Shown: positions 25,680 to 34,731 of the stretch, piece by piece
How the letters are laid out: each line of letters starts with the position of its first letter
Numbering within the stretch: the stretch's first letter is position 1
From: Flavobacterium fluviatile
Lineage (GTDB): Bacteria > Bacteroidota > Bacteroidia > Flavobacteriales > Flavobacteriaceae
DNA: 64,000 nt
Assembly: GCF_010645065.1 (NCBI RefSeq)
Contig: NZ_JAADZW010000009.1
Span: 62,001 to 126,000 of the forward strand
Direction of reading: 5' to 3'
Translations under genes and position numbers: made by a program
Notes under the pieces: model-generated
Databases searched by the model: none
What the model was told of the DNA's origin: nothing
What the model saw: only the letters and a program-made list of their open reading frames with translations

Positions 25680-26552
25680 ATGAAAAAAATAATTGTATTA
25701 AGCTTCATTATTATACAATCGTTATCAATTTGGGCACAGGAAAAAGTTCAAATTAAGCTTACTTCTGCAAGCCCTTCAGCATCATTTCAACAAGAAATTG
25801 GAAGTTCAACAATAAAAATGGCCTATAGCAGACCCTTAGTAAGAGGACGAAAAATATTTGGGGAACTGGTGCCCTTTGGCAAACTCTGGCGAACAGGTGC
25901 AAGTGACTGTACGACCATCAGTACTAATGAGGATATCACCTTAGGAAATAATATTTTAAAAACAGGAACCTACTCTATATTTTCAATTCCATCAGAAAAT
26001 GAGTGGACTATCATTATAAATAGTGATATTACTTTACATGGCGAAACTGGTTATGATGAGAAAAAAGACGTTATGCGTTTTACCGTCCCCACAGAAAAAA
26101 CAACTAATTTCTACGAAACTTTTACCATCGAATTAAATGACATCAATAGTAAAGGGGAAGGTTTCCTTAAAATAGAATGGGAAAATACTATGGTTAAAAT
26201 ACCAATGAAAAGCAAAGCTGACAAAGAAATTTTAGCCCTGATTGACAAATATATTATTAAAGAGAAAAGTCAAAATGCTACTTTATTGTTTCAGGCAGCA
26301 AATTATTATTCAACCACGGGAAGAGCAAATAACCAAACAGTATCCTGGTTAACTGAGGCCGAAAAATTGGATCCCGAAAATTTTTATTATCCCACTTTAA
26401 GACAGAAAGTATCTTTAGAACTGAAGGATTATCCCAATGCTATTGAGGCAGCAAAAAAAGCCTTAACAATTGCAGAACAGAAAAAAATGAAGGGTACTGA
26501 AAAATTAAAAAATCAGATTGAAGAGTTACAATTATTACTTAAAAGTAAATAA
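25680..26552 (+). CDS. DUF2911 exported protein
   Basis: A 290-residue exported protein: signal peptide ending at WAQ (residue 20), then a DUF2911 domain (PSASFQQEIGSSTIKMAYSR, then GRKIFGELVPFGKLWRTGAS) and a C-terminal helical, TPR-like region (residues 180-290). DUF2911 proteins are common in Bacteroidota and lack a known function; several lie near copper genes. The WRTGASDCTTI block contains one Cys. It probably shares a transcript with the nuclease-like gene. Confidence 0.8.
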   Translation: MKKIIVLSFIIIQSLSIWAQEKVQIKLTSASPSASFQQEIGSSTIKMAYSRPLVRGRKIFGELVPFGKLWRTGASDCTTISTNEDITLGNNILKTGTYSIFSIPSENEWTIIINSDITLHGETGYDEKKDVMRFTVPTEKTTNFYETFTIELNDINSKGEGFLKIEWENTMVKIPMKSKADKEILALIDKYIIKEKSQNATLLFQAANYYSTTGRANNQTVSWLTEAEKLDPENFYYPTLRQKVSLELKDYPNAIEAAKKALTIAEQKKMKGTEKLKNQIEELQLLLKSK

Positions 26553-26696
26553 ATAATAAGTATTACAATATCACATTGAAAACTACAGGAGCATAAAAAA
26601 ATCCTTGCCATTTAAGCCGATATAGTGTTATAGTAACATTAGACTTGTTTTGTTCAGGGAAATAGATAAATCAAAATAACTTTTAAAGCTAAAAAT

Positions 26697-27191
26697 ATGA
26701 AAATGGAACACGCAACACAGCAGCATTCTAAAGAGGCAGACTCCAAAATGTACAAAAAATTAGCCCTTATGATCGTATTGTCATTTATTTCTATGTACAT
26801 ACTAATGTATTCGATGGTCGATATTTTTGCTAATGTCATTCCCAATGTAAACCAATTTTACATGGCAGGACTAATGACAATGCCAATGCTCGTAATTGAG
26901 ATTATTGTAATGGGTAGTATGTATATGAATAAAAAATGGAACATAATGTTAATTATAACAGGCAGCCTTGCCGCAATCCTTTTTTTTTCCTGCATCAGAC
27001 AGCAAGCAGCTGTTGATGATAAACAATTCTTAAAATCAATGATACCACACCATGCGGCGGCAATTCTCATGGCTCAGGAGGCTTCTCTTCACGATCCAGA
27101 AATAAGTCAACTTGCCCAAGACATTATAAAAGCGCAAGAAGCTGAAATTACACAGATGAAAGCCAAGTTGAAAGAGATGAAAAAAAAATAA
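26697..27191 (+). CDS. DUF305 integral membrane protein
   Basis: A 164-residue protein with three membrane helices (about residues 22-42, 53-75 and 82-100), followed by a short DUF305-type helical segment carrying MIPHHAAAILMAQEA. The HH and following Met/His side chains are the usual metal-coordinating positions of DUF305. The N-terminus (MKMEHATQQHSKEADSKM) is also rich in Met and His. It starts a new group 144 nt after the DUF2911 gene, followed after 27 nt by the multicopper oxidase. A copper-related role is inferred from family context. Confidence 0.8.
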   Translation: MKMEHATQQHSKEADSKMYKKLALMIVLSFISMYILMYSMVDIFANVIPNVNQFYMAGLMTMPMLVIEIIVMGSMYMNKKWNIMLIITGSLAAILFFSCIRQQAAVDDKQFLKSMIPHHAAAILMAQEASLHDPEISQLAQDIIKAQEAEITQMKAKLKEMKKK

Positions 27192-27218
27192 CAGAACACT
27201 ATTCTTTAAAAAAGCAAT

Positions 27219-29834
27219 ATGAAAAATATACTGACAATACTCGTATTTATTATGCTTCCTGTCCTAATTCAGGCGCAGGATATGAAAATGGCAATAGATA
27301 AAAAGCCTGTCAAAGAAGAGTCGAATCCCACTACCTATACTTGTCCCATGCATCCCGATATCCATGAATCCAAACCAGGAAAATGCCCAAAATGCGGAAT
27401 GGCATTAGTGAAAGAAAAGTCTAAAACAGTGAGGCCGAAAGCAGGCAGAAAACCTAAAGCTGCAACTCCTGTTAAAGAGGAAATGCCTAAAAAGGCTAAA
27501 TCTTCCTCTGCGGATAATATCGACACACACCAGGCGCATGATATGACAAACATGGAAAAGAAAACAGTAGATCCCCCAGTAAAAAAAATGATGGTAAATG
27601 ATGAGCCACCTAAAGTTGTAAGGTACGATTTATATGTTCGCGATACGGTGGTAAATTTTTCAGGGAAATCAAAAAGAGCAATAGCGGTAAATGGCCAGAT
27701 ACCAATGCCTACATTAACCTTTACAGAGGGTGATATTGCAGAAATTTATGTCCATAATGAACTTGACGAAGAAACGTCATTACACTGGCATGGTTTGTTT
27801 CTACCCAATAAAGAAGACGGTGTGCCTAACCTTACCCAAATGCCGATAAAAGCGCACTCTACCTACAAATATTCTTTTCCCATCAGGCAGCATGGAACCC
27901 ATTGGTACCATAGCCATTCGGGATTGCAGGAACAAATAGGAATGTATGGATCTTTTGTGATGGACAAACGAAACTCCGATCCAAACTTCAGGGCAGGGAT
28001 AGATGACCTCCCGACAATTCCGATTGTGCTAAGCGAATGGACCGATATCAACCCGGAGAACGTTCATAGAATGTTGCATAATGCTTCAGATTGGTTTGCA
28101 ATAAAAAAAGGCACAACACAAAGTTATGGAGAAGCTATAAAACAAGGCTATTTAAAAACCAAGTTCATCAACGAGTGGAAGCGTATGAATGCTATGGATG
28201 TAAGCGATGTTTATTATGAGAAATTTTTAATTAACGGGAAAAACGAAAGCCAACTTTCGCAGTTCCAAGCGGGAGATAAGGTAAGATTACGCGTCGCTAA
28301 TGGAGGTGCCTCCAGTAATTTTTGGCTTACGTATGCCGGAGGCAAAATTACAGTAGTGGCCAGTGATGGAAATGATGTTGAGCCTGTTGAGGTAGACCGT
28401 CTGCTAATTGCAGTTTCTGAAACCTATGATGTTGTCCTGACCATTCCGGCAGAAAACACATCTTATGAGTTTTTGGCAACACCAGAAGACCGGACAAAAT
28501 CAGCTTCTCTCTACATTGGAAATGGCATTAAACAGCTCGCCTCCCCTTTACCAAAACTGAAATACTTTGAAGGGATGCAAATGATGAACGGTATGATGAA
28601 AATGAATGGAGACCTAAATGATATGGGGATGAAGATGTCGCTGAATCAGATGGACATGAATTCGGTAATGTATCCTGAAATTACAGGCCCACAAACAAAA
28701 GGAAGCAAAGACATGCCAATGGAGATGGACAAAGAAGAAACCAAATTGGATGCCCCAGATAAAATGCACGACATGCACAATATGGAAAATAAGTACAATG
28801 CCAATGCCCTTGCCGATATTGTCACTTTAAATTATGCAATGCTAAAATCTCCTACAAACACAGCATTGTCAAAAGATGCTCCCATAAGGGAGCTCAAATT
28901 CGAGCTTACGGGAAATATGAACCGCTATGTGTGGAGCCTGGATAACAAGGTCGTTTCCGAAGCTGATAAAATACTGATCAGGAAAGGAGAAATTTTACGT
29001 ATTATTCTGCATAATAATTCAATGATGCGGCATCCAATGCATTTGCATGGACATGATTTCAGGGTAATCAATGGGCAAGGTGATTTTGCGCCATTGAAAA
29101 ACATCATCGACATCATGCCAATGGAAACAGATATTATTGAATTCGCCGCAAGCGAAGATGGTGGCGACTGGTTTTTCCACTGTCACATTCTCTACCATAT
29201 GATGGCTGGTATGGGCAGAATTTTTTCTTATGAAGATTCACCTCCAAATCCAGAAATACCAGACCCTAAACTGGCTCAGCGAAAATTGTTTGCTGATGAT
29301 AGAGAATTCCATTTCATGGCTGAAAACGATTTTGCTACTAATGGAAACGATGGCGAAGCAATGTATCAGGGGACACGCTGGAGTATAGGGACCGAATGGA
29401 GATTAGGCTACAATGATATGCATGGCTATGAAACTGAAACACATATTGGACGCTATATTGGAAAAATGCAATGGCTAATGCCATTTATAGGATTTGACTG
29501 GAGATATAGAAGAATGGGCGAAGATCAACAGGAAAGAAATCTCTTTGGACAAAAAAATACTAAAGATAAACGTGCAGTGGCGAGTCTAGGGGTCAACTAT
29601 ACCCTTCCTATGTTAATAGTAGCACAGGCTGAAGTTTTCACAGACGGTAAAGTCAGACTACAGTTTGAACGTAAGGACATCCCAGTTTCTAAAAGATTAC
29701 GAATGAATCTAATGTGGAATACAGACAAGGAATATATGGCGGGGCTTCGTTACATAGTAACCAGATGGGGATCACTTTCCTCACATTATGACAGCGATAT
29801 GGGTTTTGGGGCCGGATTCACTTTGAATTACTAA
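27219..29834 (+). CDS. Multicopper oxidase (CopA-like) with N-terminal HMBD and C-terminal beta-barrel-like extension
   Basis: An 871-residue exported enzyme. After the signal peptide (residues 1-20) comes a heavy-metal-binding domain (YTCPMHPDIHE, CPKCGMALV), a Lys/Pro-rich linker, then three cupredoxin domains. Copper-site motifs are complete: HWHG, HWYHSH, HPMHLHGH and HCHILYHMMAGM. A Met-rich stretch (residues about 450-520) resembles the regulatory/Cu(I)-binding inserts of CueO and PcoA/CopA. The last 180 residues are beta-strand rich with a terminal aromatic (GFTLNY) and resemble CopB-type outer-membrane proteins, so this looks like a fused PcoA-PcoB. It likely oxidises Cu(I) to less toxic Cu(II). 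Confidence 0.9.
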   Translation: MKNILTILVFIMLPVLIQAQDMKMAIDKKPVKEESNPTTYTCPMHPDIHESKPGKCPKCGMALVKEKSKTVRPKAGRKPKAATPVKEEMPKKAKSSSADNIDTHQAHDMTNMEKKTVDPPVKKMMVNDEPPKVVRYDLYVRDTVVNFSGKSKRAIAVNGQIPMPTLTFTEGDIAEIYVHNELDEETSLHWHGLFLPNKEDGVPNLTQMPIKAHSTYKYSFPIRQHGTHWYHSHSGLQEQIGMYGSFVMDKRNSDPNFRAGIDDLPTIPIVLSEWTDINPENVHRMLHNASDWFAIKKGTTQSYGEAIKQGYLKTKFINEWKRMNAMDVSDVYYEKFLINGKNESQLSQFQAGDKVRLRVANGGASSNFWLTYAGGKITVVASDGNDVEPVEVDRLLIAVSETYDVVLTIPAENTSYEFLATPEDRTKSASLYIGNGIKQLASPLPKLKYFEGMQMMNGMMKMNGDLNDMGMKMSLNQMDMNSVMYPEITGPQTKGSKDMPMEMDKEETKLDAPDKMHDMHNMENKYNANALADIVTLNYAMLKSPTNTALSKDAPIRELKFELTGNMNRYVWSLDNKVVSEADKILIRKGEILRIILHNNSMMRHPMHLHGHDFRVINGQGDFAPLKNIIDIMPMETDIIEFAASEDGGDWFFHCHILYHMMAGMGRIFSYEDSPPNPEIPDPKLAQRKLFADDREFHFMAENDFATNGNDGEAMYQGTRWSIGTEWRLGYNDMHGYETETHIGRYIGKMQWLMPFIGFDWRYRRMGEDQQERNLFGQKNTKDKRAVASLGVNYTLPMLIVAQAEVFTDGKVRLQFERKDIPVSKRLRMNLMWNTDKEYMAGLRYIVTRWGSLSSHYDSDMGFGAGFTLNY

Positions 29835-29978
29835 CAGTTTATGTTGCCTAGTATTATACAAACGGTCGATGCCTGAGTGCAGTAGTAATAATAATGTAAA
29901 ACTTGGGCTAAATTTTATAAATAAAGGACAAATGGTATAATTATTTTAGCTTTAGTATAATTTATAACTGTAGAAATT

Positions 29979-30587
29979 ATGAAAAAAGCAGCATTCACAA
30001 CCTTGATAGTAATTGGGCTAATAGTTGGCTCTTGTTCAAATGATGAAGATAACGGAATACATCCTCAGGAGCATGATAAAAACATATTGATGAATAAAAT
30101 GCACACAATGATGGATCAAATGGACGCAATGACCATGAGCAAAGATCCAGATCTGGATTTTGCCAATATGATGATTATGCACCATCAAGGTGCTATAGAT
30201 ATGGCTAATTATGAACTGCAAAATGGTACCGATGCCCAGATTAAGGCAATGGCACAAGATGTGATTGATACCCAACAGCAGGAAATAGAGCATATGAAAG
30301 CAATTATAAATGGCATGCCAGCTGATGAAACCGATAATGCTTTTGCTATGGAGCTTATGAAATCAATGGACAAAATGGGCATTACTGCTGACACGCAATT
30401 AATCACCGGAAATACGGACCATGATTTTGCCATACTAATGATTGTCCATCACCAAAGTGCACTCGATAATGCATCGGCTTATCTACATCATGGAAAAAAC
30501 GCAGAACTCAAAGCAATGGCGAATATGATGGTAGAAATGCAGACCCAGGAAATAATTGATTTTGGCAACTGGCTTGTAGCAAATTAA
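29979..30587 (+). CDS. DUF305 lipoprotein
   Basis: A 202-residue lipoprotein (IVGSC, Cys19) made of two DUF305-like repeats: MMIMHHQGAIDMANYEL (about residues 67-83) and LMIVHHQSALDNASAYL (about 149-165). The paired HH motifs with downstream Met and Glu are typical of DUF305, and the whole protein is unusually rich in Met and His. It stands between the multicopper oxidase and the copper-storage protein. A periplasmic copper-buffering role is inferred. Confidence 0.87.
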   Translation: MKKAAFTTLIVIGLIVGSCSNDEDNGIHPQEHDKNILMNKMHTMMDQMDAMTMSKDPDLDFANMMIMHHQGAIDMANYELQNGTDAQIKAMAQDVIDTQQQEIEHMKAIINGMPADETDNAFAMELMKSMDKMGITADTQLITGNTDHDFAILMIVHHQSALDNASAYLHHGKNAELKAMANMMVEMQTQEIIDFGNWLVAN

Positions 30588-30625
30588 TTCAGTATGAATA
30601 ACTTTTAATACAAAATAAATAAATT

Positions 30626-30961
30626 ATGGATCAGAAATTTAGAAATTGTATCGAAGCCTGTCTGGCTTGCGGTATAGCGTGCAACAAATGCGCAACGGAA
30701 TGCCTGAATGAAGACGATATAAAAATGCTTGCAAGATGCATACAGCTCGACAGGCAATGTTCGGTGATATGCTTTGCAGCTGCAAACCTTATGAGTATTG
30801 GTGGCGAACATGCCTCTCATTTATGTGCTGAATGTGCAGAAATTTGTAAAGCTTGTGCCGAGGAATGTGAAAAACATGCCGCAATGGGAATGGATCACTG
30901 CAGGGAATGCGCGGAAGCTTGTCGCAAATGTGCCCAGGCTTGTGAGGCCATGGCAAGTTAA
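30626..30961 (+). CDS. csp: Four-helix-bundle copper-storage protein (Csp3-like, DUF326)
   Basis: A 111-residue protein with 19 Cys arranged mostly as CxxC or CxxxC along helices (EACLACGIACNKCATEC, ECAEICKACAEECEKH, ECAEACRKCAQACEAM). This is the Csp family, in which Cys pairs line the inside of a four-helix bundle and hold many Cu(I) ions. No signal peptide is present, so it is probably cytosolic (Csp3 type). It is the last gene of the rightward copper block and is followed by a strong terminator. Confidence 0.92.
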   Translation: MDQKFRNCIEACLACGIACNKCATECLNEDDIKMLARCIQLDRQCSVICFAAANLMSIGGEHASHLCAECAEICKACAEECEKHAAMGMDHCRECAEACRKCAQACEAMAS

Positions 30962-30977
30962 TACCAATAATTATTTA

Positions 30978-31010
30978 AACAAAAACCGCACAGTTGTGCG
31001 GTTTTTGTTT
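30978..31010. terminator. Strong bidirectional terminator
   Basis: A near-perfect hairpin: the arms 30978-30991 and 30996-31010 (core CCGCAC/GTGCGG, then A/T pairs) around an AGTT loop, with A- and T-runs on both sides. It separates the rightward copper block from the leftward ATPase fragment ending at 31051. Confidence 0.9.
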
Positions 31011-31050
31011 TTGAACCTTAACACGGCAAAAATCTGCCTGTTTATTGCCA

Positions 31051-32160
31051 TTAGAATTTCATTTTCTGAATCCTTACCGCATTTAGTATAGCGAGTAAGG
31101 CAACACCTACATCTGCAAAGACCGCTTCCCACATTGTTGCAAGTCCGCCCGCACCCAGAATAAGAACAACTGCCTTGACAGCAAATGCCAATACAATATT
31201 TTGCCACACTATTTTTCTGGTTTGTTTCCCAATATTGATAGCCATTGGAATTTTGCTTGGCCTGTCATCCTGGATTACCACATCGGCAGTTTCAATTGTG
31301 GCATCGCTTCCCAAACCGCCCATAGCGATACCAACAGTACTCAAGGCTACAACAGGCGCATCGTTTACACCGTCACCTACAAATGCAACGGTTTGGTTAG
31401 TAGCTTTAATTTCATTTACTTTATTTACTTTGTCTTCAGGAAGCAAATCTCCAAAAGCGTTTACTATGCCCAGCTTATCGGCCACAAATTGGACAACATT
31501 GGTTTTATCGCCACTAAGCATTGTGGTTTTAACTCCCATTGCTTTTAGCCTGTCAACAGTCAGCTGCGCATCTTCTTTTATTGTATCTGCAATGGTTAAG
31601 TAACCGGCAAACTTTTTATCGTAAGCTATGGCAATCAACGTATAGACTATAGAGTTCGGATCAATATCATATTTGATACCGAATTTATCCATCAGCTTAA
31701 AATTACCTACATGCAATTCTTTTCCATTAATCTCAGCCCTTAATCCATGTCCTGAAATCTCTTCGACCTTCTCAAGTACTATCGAGGGATCAATTTCACC
31801 AACGTGATCATGGATGGCCGTTGCTACGGGATGCGTACTCTGGCCTTCGAGCGCATTGACCATTTTAAGGATTTCGTCTTTATTAAGCTGGTCGGAAATC
31901 ACCACATCCTGAACTTTAAAGACACCTTCTGTCATGGTTCCTGTTTTGTCCATTACCACATTCTGGATATTGGCAATACTGTCCAGAAAATTACTTCCCT
32001 TGAATAATATTCCGTTTTTACTCGCTGCCCCAATTCCGCCGAAGTAACCAAGGGGTATACTGATTACCAGGGCACAAGGGCATGATATTACCAGAAAAAC
32101 CAAAGCCCTGTAGAGCCAGTCGTTAAAAACAATCATTGCCCCGAGAGAATCGGAAATCAT
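31051..32160 (-). pseudogene. Truncated P1B cation ATPase (C-terminal 369 residues)
   Basis: The reading frame holds only the second half of a Zn/Cd/Pb-type ATPase: TM6 with SCPCALVIS, MDKTGTMTEG, STHPVA, GDGVNDAPVV, and the TM8 segment ADVGVALLAILNAV. The N-terminal metal domain, first membrane helices and actuator domain are missing; full relatives, such as the gene at 51912-53912, have about 660 residues. The homology stops near WLYRALVF (about 32115), and the frame runs into a stop about 40 nt before the ATG. A 9-bp hairpin (32161-32183) lies at the break. It is probably a non-functional remnant. Confidence 0.85.
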
Positions 32161-32183
32161 TTTGTGCCGCTGTTCGGCACAAA
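32161..32183. repeat. Perfect 9-bp hairpin at the ATPase break point
   Basis: The arms 32161-32169 and 32175-32183 are fully complementary around a CTGTT loop. It borders the truncated ATPase exactly and may mark a recombination junction, a solo repeat end, or a terminator for the MbnH gene 179 nt upstream on the minus strand. Confidence 0.5.
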
Positions 32184-32361
32184 AGATTACTTCACTATAC
32201 TTTTATTTTACTGGAGTTCAGTGAACTTCGTTTGCAACGTATAGCGGGAAAAAGCTCCAAAAAAAAATGCATTATAAAGAGCTATGACACTTCAAACCAG
32301 ATGACTTACACAAAAATGGACAGCCATAAAAATAAAACCCTTAATTTTCCTTTTCATAGTA

Positions 32362-33378
32362 TCAATTCCCTAAAAAATCATGATCACTTAGCGTTTTCAT
32401 AAACGCAATAAGGTTGTTTTTTTCCTCTTCGGTGAGCGGAATTCGCCTGTCGTTATCTTTAAAAACCGGATCCAGGTTCTCGGCGTCCAGAACACCTTTG
32501 TCAAAATAATCCAGAACTGATTTTAAATCAGCAAACTGCCCGAAACTCCCGTAAGGTGCTGTATATTCAATATTTCTTAAAGTCGGGACGCGGAAACTCA
32601 TAAAATCGGAAGCACCCCCTGTAACCCTTCCCCGCCCTGCTTCGCTGGTATTGGTATTTATTGGAAAACCAATATTTCTAAAGCTTTGATCGGTAAACAA
32701 TTCCGTGGTGTGACAGCTGGCACATTTCTGCTCAAAGGTCTGGCACCCCTGCAGTTCGCCTGCTGTAAAAGACTGCTCATTTCGTTTGACTTTATCATAT
32801 TTGCTGTTGGCAGAAATCAACGTATATTCAAACTGGGCAATACTTTTGTAGATTCTCTCCGGCGTGATATTTTCATCCCCAAAGGCCTTTCTGAACAATT
32901 CTTTGTAAGGGGCATCATCCTTAATTTTACCAATGACTTCCAAAATGGAAGAATCCATTTCTTCATGGGTGATAATAGGAACCAAGGGCTGCGTTTCAAG
33001 CTGGAGTTTGCTTCCGTCCCAATTGTAAAACTTCATAAAGGCCAAATTTTGAATGGATGGTGTATTACGAAGCCCAACCCTTCCTTCAATGCCAATAGCC
33101 TGCGCATTATGATCTGTAAAAGCATTTACCTGGATATGGCAGGTGGAGCAGGAAATGGTATTATCGGCGCTGAACCTTTTTTCAGAGAAAAGCTTCCCGC
33201 CCAATTCCACGCCGTATTTAGTGGGTTTGTTTTGGCTAAAAAAAGCATTTAACTCTGGAAACCCAGAGGGAATATTAAATGCAATCTCTGGATTATCAAT
33301 CAAAACCATATCAGAATCGTCATTGCTGCAAGACCAAGACAACAAGGATAGCAATAGTAAACCAATTATTTTTTGCAT
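32362..33378 (-). CDS. MbnH-like di-haem cytochrome c peroxidase (MauG family) lipoprotein
   Basis: A 338-residue lipoprotein from ATG 33378 (lipobox LSWSC, Cys17); an upstream in-frame start at 33408 adds residues without purpose. Two c-type haem motifs, CSTCH and CASCH, are separated by about 150 residues as in cytochrome c peroxidases and MauG. The block GRVGLRNTPSIQNLAF is typical. The adjacent upstream gene encodes an MbnP protein, and in known pairs the di-haem MbnH oxidises a Trp of MbnP, so the same role is likely. It is the last gene of the leftward copper-handling cluster. Confidence 0.85.
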   Translation of the reverse strand: MQKIIGLLLLSLLSWSCSNDDSDMVLIDNPEIAFNIPSGFPELNAFFSQNKPTKYGVELGGKLFSEKRFSADNTISCSTCHIQVNAFTDHNAQAIGIEGRVGLRNTPSIQNLAFMKFYNWDGSKLQLETQPLVPIITHEEMDSSILEVIGKIKDDAPYKELFRKAFGDENITPERIYKSIAQFEYTLISANSKYDKVKRNEQSFTAGELQGCQTFEQKCASCHTTELFTDQSFRNIGFPINTNTSEAGRGRVTGGASDFMSFRVPTLRNIEYTAPYGSFGQFADLKSVLDYFDKGVLDAENLDPVFKDNDRRIPLTEEEKNNLIAFMKTLSDHDFLGN

Positions 33379-33442
33379 TATTAATGAATTTAAAGCAAAA
33401 CCGTCCAAGTTTTAAAAACTCAGACGGCCCTGCAATATGAAT

Positions 33443-34309
33443 TTAGTTTTCTACCCCTGTTACTGAAAATATTCCTGTGATATCACTTGATCCGTTTCCT
33501 CCCAGATTATCCACAAACTTTACCATCTGGGCAGCAGTGTGAATATTAGGCGTTGCGTTGTTATCCATTCCTGTTCCGGTTGATAAAGTAATTGTATTTG
33601 TTTTTCCGCTTAACAATTTATCAAAATCAGCTTCAATTTTGATTTTTGGGGCTTTACTTCCAACAACTGCATTTGTTGTTAAGTTCAACGTAATATCCCT
33701 GTAAGCATTCACGCCCTGCGTGTAGTTTGGAGCAGTTCCCTCAACAGTGCTTCCTGTATGGATAGACATTGCTTTATTATCGGTATCATAAAAGCCTTCT
33801 ACTTTTGTAAAGCGGTATCCGCTTCCCCATTCCCACATCATCTCGGTGTCGTTTGCTCCTGCTGCAGCATAGAAATTAGGAAATCTTACCTGATCTAAAG
33901 TATTTTGCTCCGCCTTGATACCCAGACCAAATTTGATCTGCTTATAAGCCGCCGATGGCACATTGCTTAAAACATAACTCAATGTTGTCGTTTTTGCCTG
34001 ATCAATCACTGCCGCGCCCTTATCCAGATCATTTACATTGTAGGGAACTTCGTCCCCATTGTCTTTTATAAGGCGGATGTTGCTGATCACGTATTTCAGC
34101 TCGGAGAAATGATGTACCTGTCCGGCGGCTGAAGTATTGGCTGTAGCAGAAGCTGATGCCGCATTGCCCAGAACGATAGTATTATTTTTAAAAGTATTAT
34201 TGAATTCCAGCGTTACATTGTTTGCAGCAGGATTATCATCATCGCTTGAACAGGAAACGAATGCCAAAGAGGCAATGGATACTAAAAAGTATTTTTTTAA
34301 ATTTTGCAT
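33443..34309 (-). CDS. MbnP-family copper-binding lipoprotein
   Basis: A 288-residue lipoprotein (lipobox AFVSC, Cys20) with the beta-sandwich features of MbnP: VTLEFNNTF, HHFSELKYVISNIRLIK, FGLGIKAEQN, and EMMWEWGSGYRFTKVEG. In characterised MbnP proteins a Trp is oxidised to kynurenine by the partner di-haem enzyme and helps bind copper; the two Trp in MMWEWG are candidates. It lies 64 nt upstream of the MbnH-like gene on the same strand. Periplasmic or surface copper capture is inferred from family knowledge. Confidence 0.85.
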   Translation of the reverse strand: MQNLKKYFLVSIASLAFVSCSSDDDNPAANNVTLEFNNTFKNNTIVLGNAASASATANTSAAGQVHHFSELKYVISNIRLIKDNGDEVPYNVNDLDKGAAVIDQAKTTTLSYVLSNVPSAAYKQIKFGLGIKAEQNTLDQVRFPNFYAAAGANDTEMMWEWGSGYRFTKVEGFYDTDNKAMSIHTGSTVEGTAPNYTQGVNAYRDITLNLTTNAVVGSKAPKIKIEADFDKLLSGKTNTITLSTGTGMDNNATPNIHTAAQMVKFVDNLGGNGSSDITGIFSVTGVEN

Positions 34310-34339
34310 TTTCTTTAATTTAATTTTTATTTCGATTTA

Positions 34340-34726
34340 TTAATTGAGTCGTGGATAACAGCAATAAATGGGCGGCGGCACAAAAATTTCAAGACAGGGT
34401 TCCAATAGCCCAAATTCCTTATAATCAGCTATCTTACTTGATTTTATAGCTTTTTTGATAAGAGCTGGAACCTCGATATTGGATACCAAAACCATATCGA
34501 TTTTCTTGCCGATACTGGTAAACTCCAAATCAGTCTGATCTGATTTTTCCAGTTCTTTCTTCAAATGGCATTTACCATGGCACTGCAGTTCGGGTCTGGC
34601 CTTGTTGACACAAAACTCCTGTTCTATATTTTTCTGATCGAGTTTAAAGTGCACAATAATGAGTGCCTGCTGGAAAGAAACCAGCAGAAAAAGCATTGTC
34701 ATTGTGAAACTAAAAACTTTTTTCAT
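34340..34726 (-). CDS. Small exported Cys-motif protein next to the TonB receptor
   Basis: A 128-residue protein from ATG 34726 with an N-terminal hydrophobic segment (residues 3-21) and the pattern EFCVNKARPELQCHGKCHLKKEL, that is C-x9-C-x3-C. The gene at 37937-38308 has the matching pattern (ICVQRKMSFNSCNGRCELQKS) with the same spacing, hydrophobic start and a Pro-rich tail. The two are clear paralogues, flanking the TonB receptor and its neighbour. I know no named function; periplasmic metal or thiol handling is inferred. The start overlaps nothing and lies 5 nt after the receptor stop. Confidence 0.65.
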   Translation of the reverse strand: MKKVFSFTMTMLFLLVSFQQALIIVHFKLDQKNIEQEFCVNKARPELQCHGKCHLKKELEKSDQTDLEFTSIGKKIDMVLVSNIEVPALIKKAIKSSKIADYKEFGLLEPCLEIFVPPPIYCCYPRLN

Positions 34727-34731
34727 CTTTA

